NCBI GenBank assembly: GCA_002305725.1
Contig: DBQM01000020.1
Coordinates: forward strand, 1 to 12,311
Length of the DNA stretch: 12,311 nt
Source: Ruminococcus sp. UBA1394
GTDB lineage: Bacteria > Bacillota > Clostridia > Oscillospirales > Ruminococcaceae
Direction: 5' to 3'
The notes under the pieces are model-generated. The model was not told the DNA's origin. It was given only the letters and a program-made list of their open reading frames with translations, and searched no databases. Shown here in pieces: positions 1 to 6,401 of the stretch; the stretch's first letter is position 1; each line of letters begins with the position of its first letter. The position numbers and the translations under genes are program-made.

Positions 1-53
1 CCAATATCTATTGTAGCACTACAACAGATTTATGGATTAATTTTCAAAAAGAC

Positions 54-82
54 TTGAACTTCAATAAAAGTTAAGGTATAAT
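54..82 (+). promoter_or_regulatory. sigma-A promoter of nadE-pyrE
   Basis: The -35 box TTGAAC lies at 54-59 and the -10 box TATAAT at 77-82, separated by exactly 17 bases. This is a near-consensus housekeeping promoter. Transcription should start near 89, giving a leader of about 40 bases before nadE. I see no operator or riboswitch in bases 1-53. Confidence 0.85.
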
Positions 83-100
83 AATAAAAGCTGATAGTGA

Positions 101-128
101 AAGGAGCAGGCGTTGCGCCTGATGATTT
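101..128 (+). promoter_or_regulatory. nadE ribosome binding site with a hairpin spacer
   Basis: The Shine-Dalgarno AAGGAG at 101-106 is 22 bases from the nadE ATG at 129, which is too far for normal initiation. Between them lies a perfect 6-bp inverted repeat, CAGGCG (107-112) and CGCCTG (116-121), with a 3-base loop TTG. If this folds in the mRNA, the effective spacing drops to 7 bases, which is near optimal. No other Shine-Dalgarno is visible closer to the start, and an in-frame TGA at 123-125 excludes a start further upstream. That the hairpin shortens the spacing is inference from the geometry. Confidence 0.7.
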
Positions 129-2048
129 ATGAAAGACGGTTTTGTTAAAATTGCTTGTATTTCCCCAGAACTTAAAGTTGCTGACTGCGTTTATAACGGT
201 CAGAAAATAACTGAAAGTATTAAAAATGCGGCTCAGAACAATGTTAAAATATGTTCATTTCCGGAGCTTGCCATAACCGGCTATACCTGCGGGGATTTAT
301 TTTTACAGTCTGCACTTATCAGGTCAGCTCTTCAGACGCTTACACAAATTGCTGAAGCTGTAAAAGAACTTGAAATTATAGCTGTAATCGGTCTGCCTTT
401 TGCTTTTATGAACAGTCTTTATAACTGTGCGGCAGTAATTTACAAAGGAAAAATTCTTGGTATTGTTCCCAAAACAAATATTCCTAATTACAGCGAATTT
501 TATGAAATGCGTCATTTTGCTGCCGGTATTGAAGATGTTCAGTATGTAAATATCAGCGGAAAGAATGTGCCGTTTGGTACAAAACAGCTTTTCCAGTGCG
601 AAGAACTTGCCGAACTGACATTCGGAGTTGAGATATGTGAGGATTTATGGGTCGGAAACTCCCCTTCCCTTAAACTTGCTGAAAGCGGAGCAACGATTAT
701 TTTTAATGTTTCCGCAAGTGATGAAACAATCGGCAAGGCTGATTACAGAAGAACTATTGTCAAGGCGCAGTCCGGAAGTCTTGTCTGCGCATATGCATAT
801 TCGGACGCCGGAATCGGTGAATCAACTACGGATATGGTTTTCAGCGGACACAATATTATTGCGGAAAACGGTACAATACTGAGTGAATCAGAGCTTTTTA
901 AAAATGGCATGATAACTGCTGATATTGACGTTCTTAAAATATCCGGTGAACGACGCAGATCAAATACCTGCAAATATCAGGATAATGGCTTTAAAACTTT
1001 AAGCTTCTCAATGGGCATAAATGAAACCGTACTGACACGAATTTTTCCAAAGATGCCTTTCGTTCCGTCTGCAAAATCAGTTCTTGACAGCAGATGTACA
1101 GAGATTCTGACAATGCAGTCAGTGGGACTCATGAGCAGGCTAAAGCATATTGGAACAAAAAGCGCTGTTTTAGGACTTTCAGGCGGTCTGGATTCAACTC
1201 TTGCGCTTATTGTTACAGTAAGGGCATTCAGAATGCTGGGACTTGACCCGAAAGGCATAACTGCTGTTACAATGCCATGTTTTGGTACAACCGACAGAAC
1301 CTATAACAATGCCTGCAAGCTTGCTGACGCATATGGCGTTACCCTGCGTGAGATAAAAATTAAAAAAAGTGTTATGCAGCATTTTGATGATATCGGTCAT
1401 GATGAAAATAACCACGATGTGACCTATGAAAATTCACAGGCTCGTGAAAGAACACAGATTTTAATGGACATTGCAAATCAGACAAACGGCATTGTTATCG
1501 GAACCGGTGACCTTTCAGAGCTGGCGCTTGGCTGGGCGACCTACAACGGCGACCATATGTCGATGTATGCAGTTAATGCGTCCATTCCAAAAACACTTGT
1601 CAGACATCTTGTAGGATATGAGGCAGCAGTTTCTGATGAAAGTCTTAAAACTATTCTAATGGACATACTTGATACACCTGTAAGTCCGGAGCTTCTGCCG
1701 CCGTCAGAGGACGGAAAAATTTCTCAGAAAACCGAGGATCTGGTAGGACCTTATGAACTGCATGACTTTTTCCTTTACTATATGGTCAGGTTCGGTTTCT
1801 CGCCTTCCAAGATTTTTCGCATTGCAAAGCTTGCCTTTGAGGGTGTATATGATACAGAAACTATTCTCAGATGGGAAAAGACTTTTTATAAAAGATTTTT
1901 TGCACAGCAGTTCAAACGCTCATGTCTGCCTGACGGCCCCAAGGTCGGAAGTGTTACGCTTTCACCAAGAGGAGATTTCAGAATGCCAAGTGATGCCTGT
2001 GCTAAAATATGGCTCGATGAGCTTGAAAATATAACGGAGGTAAAATGA
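129..2048 (+). CDS. nadE: glutamine-dependent NAD(+) synthase
   Basis: This cytoplasmic enzyme makes NAD from nicotinic acid adenine dinucleotide, ATP and ammonia released from glutamine, the last step of NAD synthesis. The 639-residue protein has the two-domain layout of the long form. An N-terminal nitrilase-type glutaminase (about 1-280) carries the Glu-Lys-Cys triad at E46 (FPELAITGY), K115 (VPKTNIPNY) and C170 (GVEICEDLW). The C-terminal synthetase domain has the PP-loop SGGLDS at 351-356 and the NAD-synthase motif GTGDLSELALGWATYNGDH. Because the glutaminase triad is intact, it should not depend on free ammonia. The ATG at 129 is forced by an in-frame TGA at 123-125. The stop overlaps the start of pyrE, so the two genes share a transcript and are probably translationally coupled. 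Base composition matches the neighbours, and I see no damage to the frame. Confidence 0.97.
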   Translation: MKDGFVKIACISPELKVADCVYNGQKITESIKNAAQNNVKICSFPELAITGYTCGDLFLQSALIRSALQTLTQIAEAVKELEIIAVIGLPFAFMNSLYNCAAVIYKGKILGIVPKTNIPNYSEFYEMRHFAAGIEDVQYVNISGKNVPFGTKQLFQCEELAELTFGVEICEDLWVGNSPSLKLAESGATIIFNVSASDETIGKADYRRTIVKAQSGSLVCAYAYSDAGIGESTTDMVFSGHNIIAENGTILSESELFKNGMITADIDVLKISGERRRSNTCKYQDNGFKTLSFSMGINETVLTRIFPKMPFVPSAKSVLDSRCTEILTMQSVGLMSRLKHIGTKSAVLGLSGGLDSTLALIVTVRAFRMLGLDPKGITAVTMPCFGTTDRTYNNACKLADAYGVTLREIKIKKSVMQHFDDIGHDENNHDVTYENSQARERTQILMDIANQTNGIVIGTGDLSELALGWATYNGDHMSMYAVNASIPKTLVRHLVGYEAAVSDESLKTILMDILDTPVSPELLPPSEDGKISQKTEDLVGPYELHDFFLYYMVRFGFSPSKIFRIAKLAFEGVYDTETILRWEKTFYKRFFAQQFKRSCLPDGPKVGSVTLSPRGDFRMPSDACAKIWLDELENITEVK

Positions 2049-2050
2049 TG
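2036..2050 (+). promoter_or_regulatory. pyrE ribosome binding site with two adjacent start codons
   Basis: The Shine-Dalgarno GGAGG (2036-2040) lies inside the last codons of nadE. It is followed by two consecutive in-frame ATG codons at 2045 and 2048. Spacing is 4 bases to the first and 7 bases to the second. The second is the more typical distance, so the real protein may begin at 2048 and be one residue shorter. The first ATG overlaps the nadE TGA by three bases. Confidence 0.7.
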
Positions 2051-2698
2051 AACTACAAAGAAAGTTTTATTAAATTTATGGTTGACAGCGGTGTGCTGAC
2101 ATTTGGTGACTTTACTCTCAAAAGCGGAAGAAAGGCACCTTACTTTGTAAACACCGGAAATTACAATACCGGTGCTCAGCTTGCAAAACTGGGTGAATAT
2201 TATGCTCAGTGTATAAAGGAAAACAATGTTGACGCTGACACACTTTTCGGTCCTGCTTACAAGGGAATCCCTCTTGCAGCAGCCTGCAGCATTGCACTTT
2301 CAAATAAATACGGTATAGATGTAAACTACGCTTTCGACAGAAAAGAGGCTAAAGACCACGGCGAAGGCGGGGTTATCGTAGGTAAAAAAATGCAGGACGG
2401 CGAAAAGATAGCTATTATCGAAGACGTTATTACAGCCGGAACAGCTATCCGTTCCGTACTTCCTCTTTTAAAGGCACAGGCTGATGTTGACATTACCGCC
2501 CTCATTATTTCCGTTGACAGAATGGAAAAGGGCAAGGGTGAACTTTCTGCCGTACAAGAAGTAAAGCGTGATTTCGGAATCAATGTTTATTCAATTGTTA
2601 CAATTGAGGACATTATCGAGGCAATTAAAAATGACGTTATTCCTGGAAAGGAATATCTTGACAAAATGCTTGCTTACAGAGCAGAATATGGAGTTTAA
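2045..2698 (+). CDS. pyrE: orotate phosphoribosyltransferase
   Basis: It transfers the phosphoribosyl group of PRPP to orotate, giving orotidine monophosphate in de novo pyrimidine synthesis. The 217-residue length is normal for bacterial PyrE. The N-terminal substrate region reads FTLKSGRKAPYFVNTG (residues 23-38). The flexible catalytic loop contains RKEAKDHGEGG (99-109). The PRPP-binding motif IAIIEDVITAGTA is at 122-134, with the acidic pair E126-D127. Family knowledge places the enzyme as a cytoplasmic dimer. It follows nadE with overlapping stop and start codons. NAD synthesis and orotate conversion are not one pathway, but both belong to nucleotide or PRPP-linked metabolism. No terminator follows: the next promoter begins 4 bases after the stop, so pyrE transcripts should read into the T-box leader of tyrS. 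Confidence 0.96.
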   Translation: MMNYKESFIKFMVDSGVLTFGDFTLKSGRKAPYFVNTGNYNTGAQLAKLGEYYAQCIKENNVDADTLFGPAYKGIPLAAACSIALSNKYGIDVNYAFDRKEAKDHGEGGVIVGKKMQDGEKIAIIEDVITAGTAIRSVLPLLKAQADVDITALIISVDRMEKGKGELSAVQEVKRDFGINVYSIVTIEDIIEAIKNDVIPGKEYLDKMLAYRAEYGV

Positions 2699-2701
2699 CT
2701 C

Positions 2702-2730
2702 TTGACATTTACATATTTTTATGTTATGAT
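2702..2730 (+). promoter_or_regulatory. sigma-A promoter of the tyrS T-box transcript
   Basis: The -35 box TTGACA (2702-2707) is perfect consensus and the -10 box TATGAT (2725-2730) is near consensus, with a 17-base spacer. A TGT triplet at 2722-2724 supplies an extended -10. The -35 box begins only 4 bases past the pyrE stop. The start site should be near 2737. Confidence 0.88.
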
Positions 2731-2736
2731 ACCTTA

Positions 2737-2980
2737 AAAGCGGTGATGGGAATAGTAGCATTTAATACGGCTTGCAGAGAGTCTTTGTCTGGTGTGAAAA
2801 GACAGCCGGTTATCTGTGAATACGCCCCTGAGCTTATTTTCTGAAATTTTAAGTAGGAATTTACGGGTACGCCCGTTACAGCGTTCAAAGGTCAGATATT
2901 CTTATATCTGATAAACTGAGGTGGTACCACGGTGTTAATTATCGTCCTCTGAGAGTAATATTTCTCTCAGGGGACTTTTT
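2737..2980 (+). ncRNA. T-box riboswitch leader, tyrosine-specific
   Basis: This leader fills the gap between pyrE and tyrS and senses uncharged tRNA-Tyr. The T-box sequence lies at 2919-2932, with the conserved seven-base bulge TGGTACC at 2922-2928. The variable base U2925 can pair with discriminator A73 of tRNA-Tyr. The antiterminator forms from GAGG (2918-2921) with CCTC (2946-2949) and ACG (2929-2931) with CGT (2943-2945). CCTC and CGT also lie in the terminator arm, so the two structures exclude each other. The specifier codon is read as UAC at 2821-2823, after GUGAA, which fits the downstream gene. An AGUA-type bulge appears near 2753. Two small hairpins follow stem I: 2863-2876, and 2892-2911, probably stem III. 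The stem I details are less certain than the T-box end. Confidence 0.95.
2944..2980 (+). terminator. T-box intrinsic terminator
   Basis: A 12-bp stem pairs GTCCTCTGAGAG (2944-2955) with CTCTCAGGGGAC (2964-2975), with one G-U pair and an 8-base loop. It is followed by five T at 2976-2980. This is the default off-state when tRNA-Tyr is charged. It is also the only visible terminator for transcripts coming from nadE-pyrE. Confidence 0.93.
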
Positions 2981-3008
2981 AATTAGTATAAAAACGGAGG
3001 AAATTTAA

Positions 3009-4229
3009 ATGACATTATTTGAAGAATTACAGCGCAGAGGTCTTCTTGCACAGCTTACTGATGAAGAAGAAATCAAGGAGCTTATCAACAACGGAAAAGC
3101 AACATTTTACATTGGTTTTGACCCGACTGCTGATTCTCTCCATGTAGGACATTTTATGGCACTTTGCCTTATGAAAAGACTCCAGATGGCAGGCAACAAG
3201 CCGATTGCCCTTATAGGCGGCGGTACTGCAATGATCGGTGACCCGTCCGGAAAAACTGACATGAGAAAGATGATGACCAAGGAAACTATCAGCCACAATG
3301 TAGAGTGCTTTAAAAAGCAGATGAGCCGTTTTATTGACTTTTCTGACGGAAAGGCACTTGTTGTAAACAATGCTGACTGGCTTTTAGACCTTAATTATGT
3401 AGATGTGCTGCGTGAAGTCGGTGCACATTTCAGCGTAAACAAAATGCTGACCTTTGAGTGCTACAAGCAGAGAATGGAAAGAGGACTGACATTCCTTGAA
3501 TTTAACTACATGATCATGCAGAGCTATGACTTTTACAAGCTTTACAATGACTATGGCTGCAATATGCAGTTTGGCGGCGATGACCAATGGGCAAATATGC
3601 TTGGCGGTACTGAACTTATCAGAAAAAAACTCGGCAAGGACGCTTATGCTATGACCATTACCCTGCTGCTTAACTCTGAGGGCAAGAAAATGGGTAAAAC
3701 AGAAAAGGGCGCAGTATGGCTTGATCCGGAAAAAACCTCACCATACGATTTTTATCAGTACTGGAGAAATGTTTCTGACGCTGATGTTATCAAGTGCCTT
3801 AAAATGCTGACTTTTGTTCCTATTGAGGAAATTGAGGAAATGGAAAAACATATGGAGGGTGCTGAGTATAACAAAGCCAAGGAACTTCTCGCTTACGAAC
3901 TGACAAAGCTTGTTCATGGCAAAGAAGAGGCTGACAAGGCTGACGCTGCTGCAAAAGCAATTTTCTCTGGCAGCGGTAAAAGTGATAATATGCCTACAAC
4001 TGAACTTTCTTCTGATGACCTGACAGATGGTTCAATCGGTATACTTACTCTTCTTGTTAAAACAGGTCTTGCATCATCAAACGGCGAAGGAAGACGTCTT
4101 GTTCAGCAGGGCGGCGTGTCAGTAAACGATGAAAAGGTTACTGACCCGACTGCTCAGATTTCATTCAGTGACGGCGAAGTTATCATTAAGAAAGGTAAAA
4201 AGGTATTCCATAGAGCAATTGTAAAATAG
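3009..4229 (+). CDS. tyrS: tyrosyl-tRNA synthetase
   Basis: It charges tRNA-Tyr with tyrosine in the cytoplasm. The 406-residue protein is a class I synthetase of the common bacterial type. The tyrosine-pocket strand reads YIGFDPTADSLHVGH, with the HIGH-equivalent HVGH at 45-48. Motifs around the substrate include YMIMQSYDF and QFGGDDQWAN. The second ATP signature is KMGKT at 227-231; the GKT form is normal in this family, where E. coli has KFGKT. An S4 RNA-binding domain closes the protein (about 345-406, with GEGRRLVQQGGVSVND). The start has a clean GGAGG at 2996-3000, 8 bases upstream. Expression is controlled by the tyrosine T-box leader directly ahead, which gives feedback from tRNA-Tyr charging. 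Confidence 0.98.
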   Translation: MTLFEELQRRGLLAQLTDEEEIKELINNGKATFYIGFDPTADSLHVGHFMALCLMKRLQMAGNKPIALIGGGTAMIGDPSGKTDMRKMMTKETISHNVECFKKQMSRFIDFSDGKALVVNNADWLLDLNYVDVLREVGAHFSVNKMLTFECYKQRMERGLTFLEFNYMIMQSYDFYKLYNDYGCNMQFGGDDQWANMLGGTELIRKKLGKDAYAMTITLLLNSEGKKMGKTEKGAVWLDPEKTSPYDFYQYWRNVSDADVIKCLKMLTFVPIEEIEEMEKHMEGAEYNKAKELLAYELTKLVHGKEEADKADAAAKAIFSGSGKSDNMPTTELSSDDLTDGSIGILTLLVKTGLASSNGEGRRLVQQGGVSVNDEKVTDPTAQISFSDGEVIIKKGKKVFHRAIVK

Positions 4230-4230
4230 T

Positions 4231-4269
4231 AAAAAGTCCGGCTTTTGTTAAAACAAAGGCCGGGCTTTT
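4231..4269 (+). terminator. tyrS terminator, usable from both strands
   Basis: A 12-bp stem pairs GTCCGGCTTTTG (4236-4247) with CAAAGGCCGGGC (4254-4265), with two G-U pairs and a six-base loop. It is flanked by A-rich sequence on the left and TTTT on the right. Read from the minus strand, the tail is five T, so it can also stop the transcript of the PASTA protein gene. Confidence 0.9.
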
Positions 4270-4280
4270 CCGTCAAACTA

Positions 4281-4313
4281 AAGCAGCCGCATAAAATACG
4301 GCTGCTTTTTTTA
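4281..4313 (+). terminator. second hairpin between the convergent genes
   Basis: AAGCAGCCG (4281-4289) pairs perfectly with CGGCTGCTT (4299-4307) around a 9-base loop, and a run of T follows on the plus strand. It backs up the tyrS terminator 11 bases upstream. On the minus strand its tail is weak (TTTAG), so it works mainly for tyrS. It ends one base before the stop codon of the minus-strand gene. Confidence 0.85.
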
Positions 4314-6206
4314 TTATTCCATTATGATTTCAGGTTTTGATTCTTCAGGTTCCGGTGCCTGTGTTTCCGGTTCGGGTTCAGTAGGAGCTTCAGTTTCCGG
4401 TTCAGGTGCAGGTGGTTCAGTTGGAGCATCTGTAGGTGCTTCAGTCTTTTCAGGATTCTTTGCGTAATAAACTGTGAGGGTTTCACCTTCTGTCAGATTT
4501 ATTTCCTTGCCCGGTTTAGGACTTACCTTTGTTACATAGTCATTTTCAAAGTCCTCATTGATTTCTGAAACTTCTGTATATTCGATTTTAAGCTCATCAA
4601 GCAGTTCAACATATTCATCAAACTTCATTCCGTCAAAGTCAGGAACTTCAACTTTTTCAGCGCCCTTGCTGACCTTGATTTTAATTGTCTGACCTTCTTT
4701 TATCTTCTTGCCTTTTTCAGTTTCTTGCCAGAAAATCAATCCGTCCTGATAATCGGCATTATACTCGAAATCAGCGCTGATTTTAATTTTATACTTTTCC
4801 TCAATTTTTGACTTGATATCCTCATATTTCTGACCGATAAGATCAGGCATTTTATTTTCTGCCTTTGCTTTTTCAGTTTCTTCTGTTTCTTCTTCAGTAA
4901 TGTCAACAATATTGTCGCTTACAGAACTTTCGTTGCTTGAATATGTTTCACGCAGACGGTTTGTATCATCAGCAGTAAACAGTTTCATTAAAATAACGAT
5001 AATAACAAGAATAATTGCAACAAGCAATACACCGATTATAACCGGTATTTTTATTTTGTCAAGGGTTGAGTTTTCCTCGTCACTTCCCTCAACTTCAGTT
5101 TCATCATCATAATCGTCATATTCATCATCGTAATCGTCATACTCGTCATCATAATAACCATTACTTTCATCATATGGCTGATAACCCTGATTTTCATAAA
5201 TTCCGTTTCGTGAAATGGTTATAGTCTGAGTCTGACCGATTCCAACTGCCGGCTGGTCAAACAAAGCGGTCACAAGCTCGGTTATAGTCTGTATTCTTTC
5301 ATCTCCGACAATATGCATACCTCTCATGATAACATCGGAAACGTGTTTCGGTATATTCGGATTCAACTCCTGCGGAGTGTAAAGATTATCTCTTTCCATA
5401 CGGATATTTGCAGCATCCGGCTTTGAACCTGTCAGTATTCTGTATAAAACAGCACATATACCGTAAACGTCCGTCCATGTACCCTGTCGGCTTGCAGCTG
5501 AGTACTGCTCCGGTGCGGCATATCCGGAAAAAATCTCGTTTTTCAGTTCCGTATTGGCTGTTCTGACTGCTGAAATGCAGAAATCAGTCAGCTTGAGTTC
5601 GCCCTTGTCAGTCACATAGATAGTGTCCGGACTGATACCTCTGTGGATAACTCCGGCATTATGTACAAGGCTTAATGTTGTAAACAGCGGCGGAAACATT
5701 GCTGAAACCTCGCTCCAGCTGAGTTCTCCGGCATTTTCTTTAAGATAGTCAACAAGTCTTACGCCGTCAATATATTCATATACAGCGTATGTAGTATTGT
5801 TTTCAGAAAACAAGTCAAGAGTAGGCGAAAGATGGCTGCTAAGGCTTCTCATTTTCGCAAGTGACTTGTTAAGCTCTGTATATTCAGCCATAAGCGCCTT
5901 ATACTGAGCAAGATTATTATAATTTACGCTTATGGTAGGCTTGCCCTTAACACGGACGCATAGTCCCTCGGGCATATATTCATTCAGAAGTACCTTGCAG
6001 CTTACAGCTGTGTCATAGGCTATATAAGTAGCGCCCTGCCCATTGGCATTCAGCAGCTTTCCGACAAGATATCTTTCGTGTATTACAGTTCCGGGTATTA
6101 TATAAGACGGAAGGGACGGGGTATTCTCCACATATCCGCAGTTCGGACATACTCTTGCCGAACCTTTATTTTCCATACACCCCATGCACAGTTTTTTTTC
6201 AACCAT
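4314..6206 (-). CDS. membrane PASTA-domain protein with a degenerate Ser/Thr kinase domain (probable pseudokinase)
   Basis: The 630-residue protein reads in order: a zinc ribbon (C7, C10, C20, C23); a kinase-like fold (about 40-315); an acidic linker with the repeat DDEYDDY (352-369); one transmembrane helix (about 386-410); two PASTA domains (about 452-515 and 516-582); and a Pro/Glu/Thr tail to the end. Topology should be kinase inside, PASTA outside, as in PrkC/PknB receptors that bind peptidoglycan fragments. Several kinase fold marks are present: HR at 188-189, D208-F209, APE at 231-233 and D246. Catalytic residues are not: VAIK reads VLLN (N75), HRD reads HRG (G190), the loop Asn is T195, the glycine loop is degraded, DFG is DFC, and the alpha-C Glu aligns with Leu. 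Phosphotransfer is therefore unlikely. A scaffold or sensor role is inference. GGAGGT lies 5 bases before the ATG. The gene has its own promoter and lies downstream of the murD operon. Confidence 0.9.
   Translation of the reverse strand: MVEKKLCMGCMENKGSARVCPNCGYVENTPSLPSYIIPGTVIHERYLVGKLLNANGQGATYIAYDTAVSCKVLLNEYMPEGLCVRVKGKPTISVNYNNLAQYKALMAEYTELNKSLAKMRSLSSHLSPTLDLFSENNTTYAVYEYIDGVRLVDYLKENAGELSWSEVSAMFPPLFTTLSLVHNAGVIHRGISPDTIYVTDKGELKLTDFCISAVRTANTELKNEIFSGYAAPEQYSAASRQGTWTDVYGICAVLYRILTGSKPDAANIRMERDNLYTPQELNPNIPKHVSDVIMRGMHIVGDERIQTITELVTALFDQPAVGIGQTQTITISRNGIYENQGYQPYDESNGYYDDEYDDYDDEYDDYDDETEVEGSDEENSTLDKIKIPVIIGVLLVAIILVIIVILMKLFTADDTNRLRETYSSNESSVSDNIVDITEEETEETEKAKAENKMPDLIGQKYEDIKSKIEEKYKIKISADFEYNADYQDGLIFWQETEKGKKIKEGQTIKIKVSKGAEKVEVPDFDGMKFDEYVELLDELKIEYTEVSEINEDFENDYVTKVSPKPGKEINLTEGETLTVYYAKNPEKTEAPTDAPTEPPAPEPETEAPTEPEPETQAPEPEESKPEIIME
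5100..5153 (-). repeat. in-frame Asp/Glu/Tyr tandem repeat
   Basis: Codons 352-369 of the PASTA protein encode two copies of DDEYDDY in a row, ending in DDET. The DNA is a run of alternating GAT/GAC, GAA/GAG and TAT/TAC codons. It lies in the cytoplasmic linker between the kinase-like domain and the membrane helix. Such runs are prone to length change by slippage. The tyrosines are in an acidic setting, but nothing in the sequence proves that they are modified. Confidence 0.85.
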
Positions 6207-6254
6207 TGCTGACCTCCGTTAGGTTTTTTATTAATAAATTTCGCATCATAAATT

Positions 6255-6283
6255 ATTTTATCAGTTATCCGGGCAGTTGTCAA
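6255..6283 (-). promoter_or_regulatory. sigma-A promoter of the PASTA pseudokinase gene
   Basis: Read on the minus strand, a perfect -35 TTGACA (6283-6278) is followed by 17 bases and the -10 TAAAAT (6260-6255), preceded by TGA as an extended -10. Transcription should start near 6248, about 40 bases before the ATG. The rest of the 195-base gap (6284-6401) is AT-rich and shows no clear terminator for the upstream operon. Confidence 0.85.
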
Positions 6284-6401
6284 TATCTGCGGCGATTAAT
6301 TACCGTTTCATTTCCTAATTGTATTATTTCTGTAATCTTTTTTTATTATTTTTAAGAAATTTTCCTGCTTTTTTGTAATATGATGGAATCCGGAATTTTT
6401 A

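Noticed and set aside
1..50. Possible end of a gene or element at the window start
   Set aside because: No coding frame, repeat or motif could be supported in these bases.
3684..3698. KMGKT in TyrRS as a defective KMSKS motif
   Set aside because: The GKT form is the usual one in this TyrRS type (KFGKT in E. coli), so it is not an anomaly.
4236..4307. The two adjacent hairpins as a structured regulatory RNA
   Set aside because: Both sit between convergent stop codons and have T tails, so paired terminators explain them fully.
5095..5160. Short repeated units resembling a repeat array or CRISPR
   Set aside because: The units are codon repeats of Asp, Glu and Tyr in frame within the PASTA protein. 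There are no spacers and no uniform direct repeats of CRISPR length.
5637..5984. Loss of kinase residues caused by a frameshift
   Set aside because: The frame is continuous, conserved fold motifs flank both altered sites, and the changes are substitutions, so a frameshift does not explain them.
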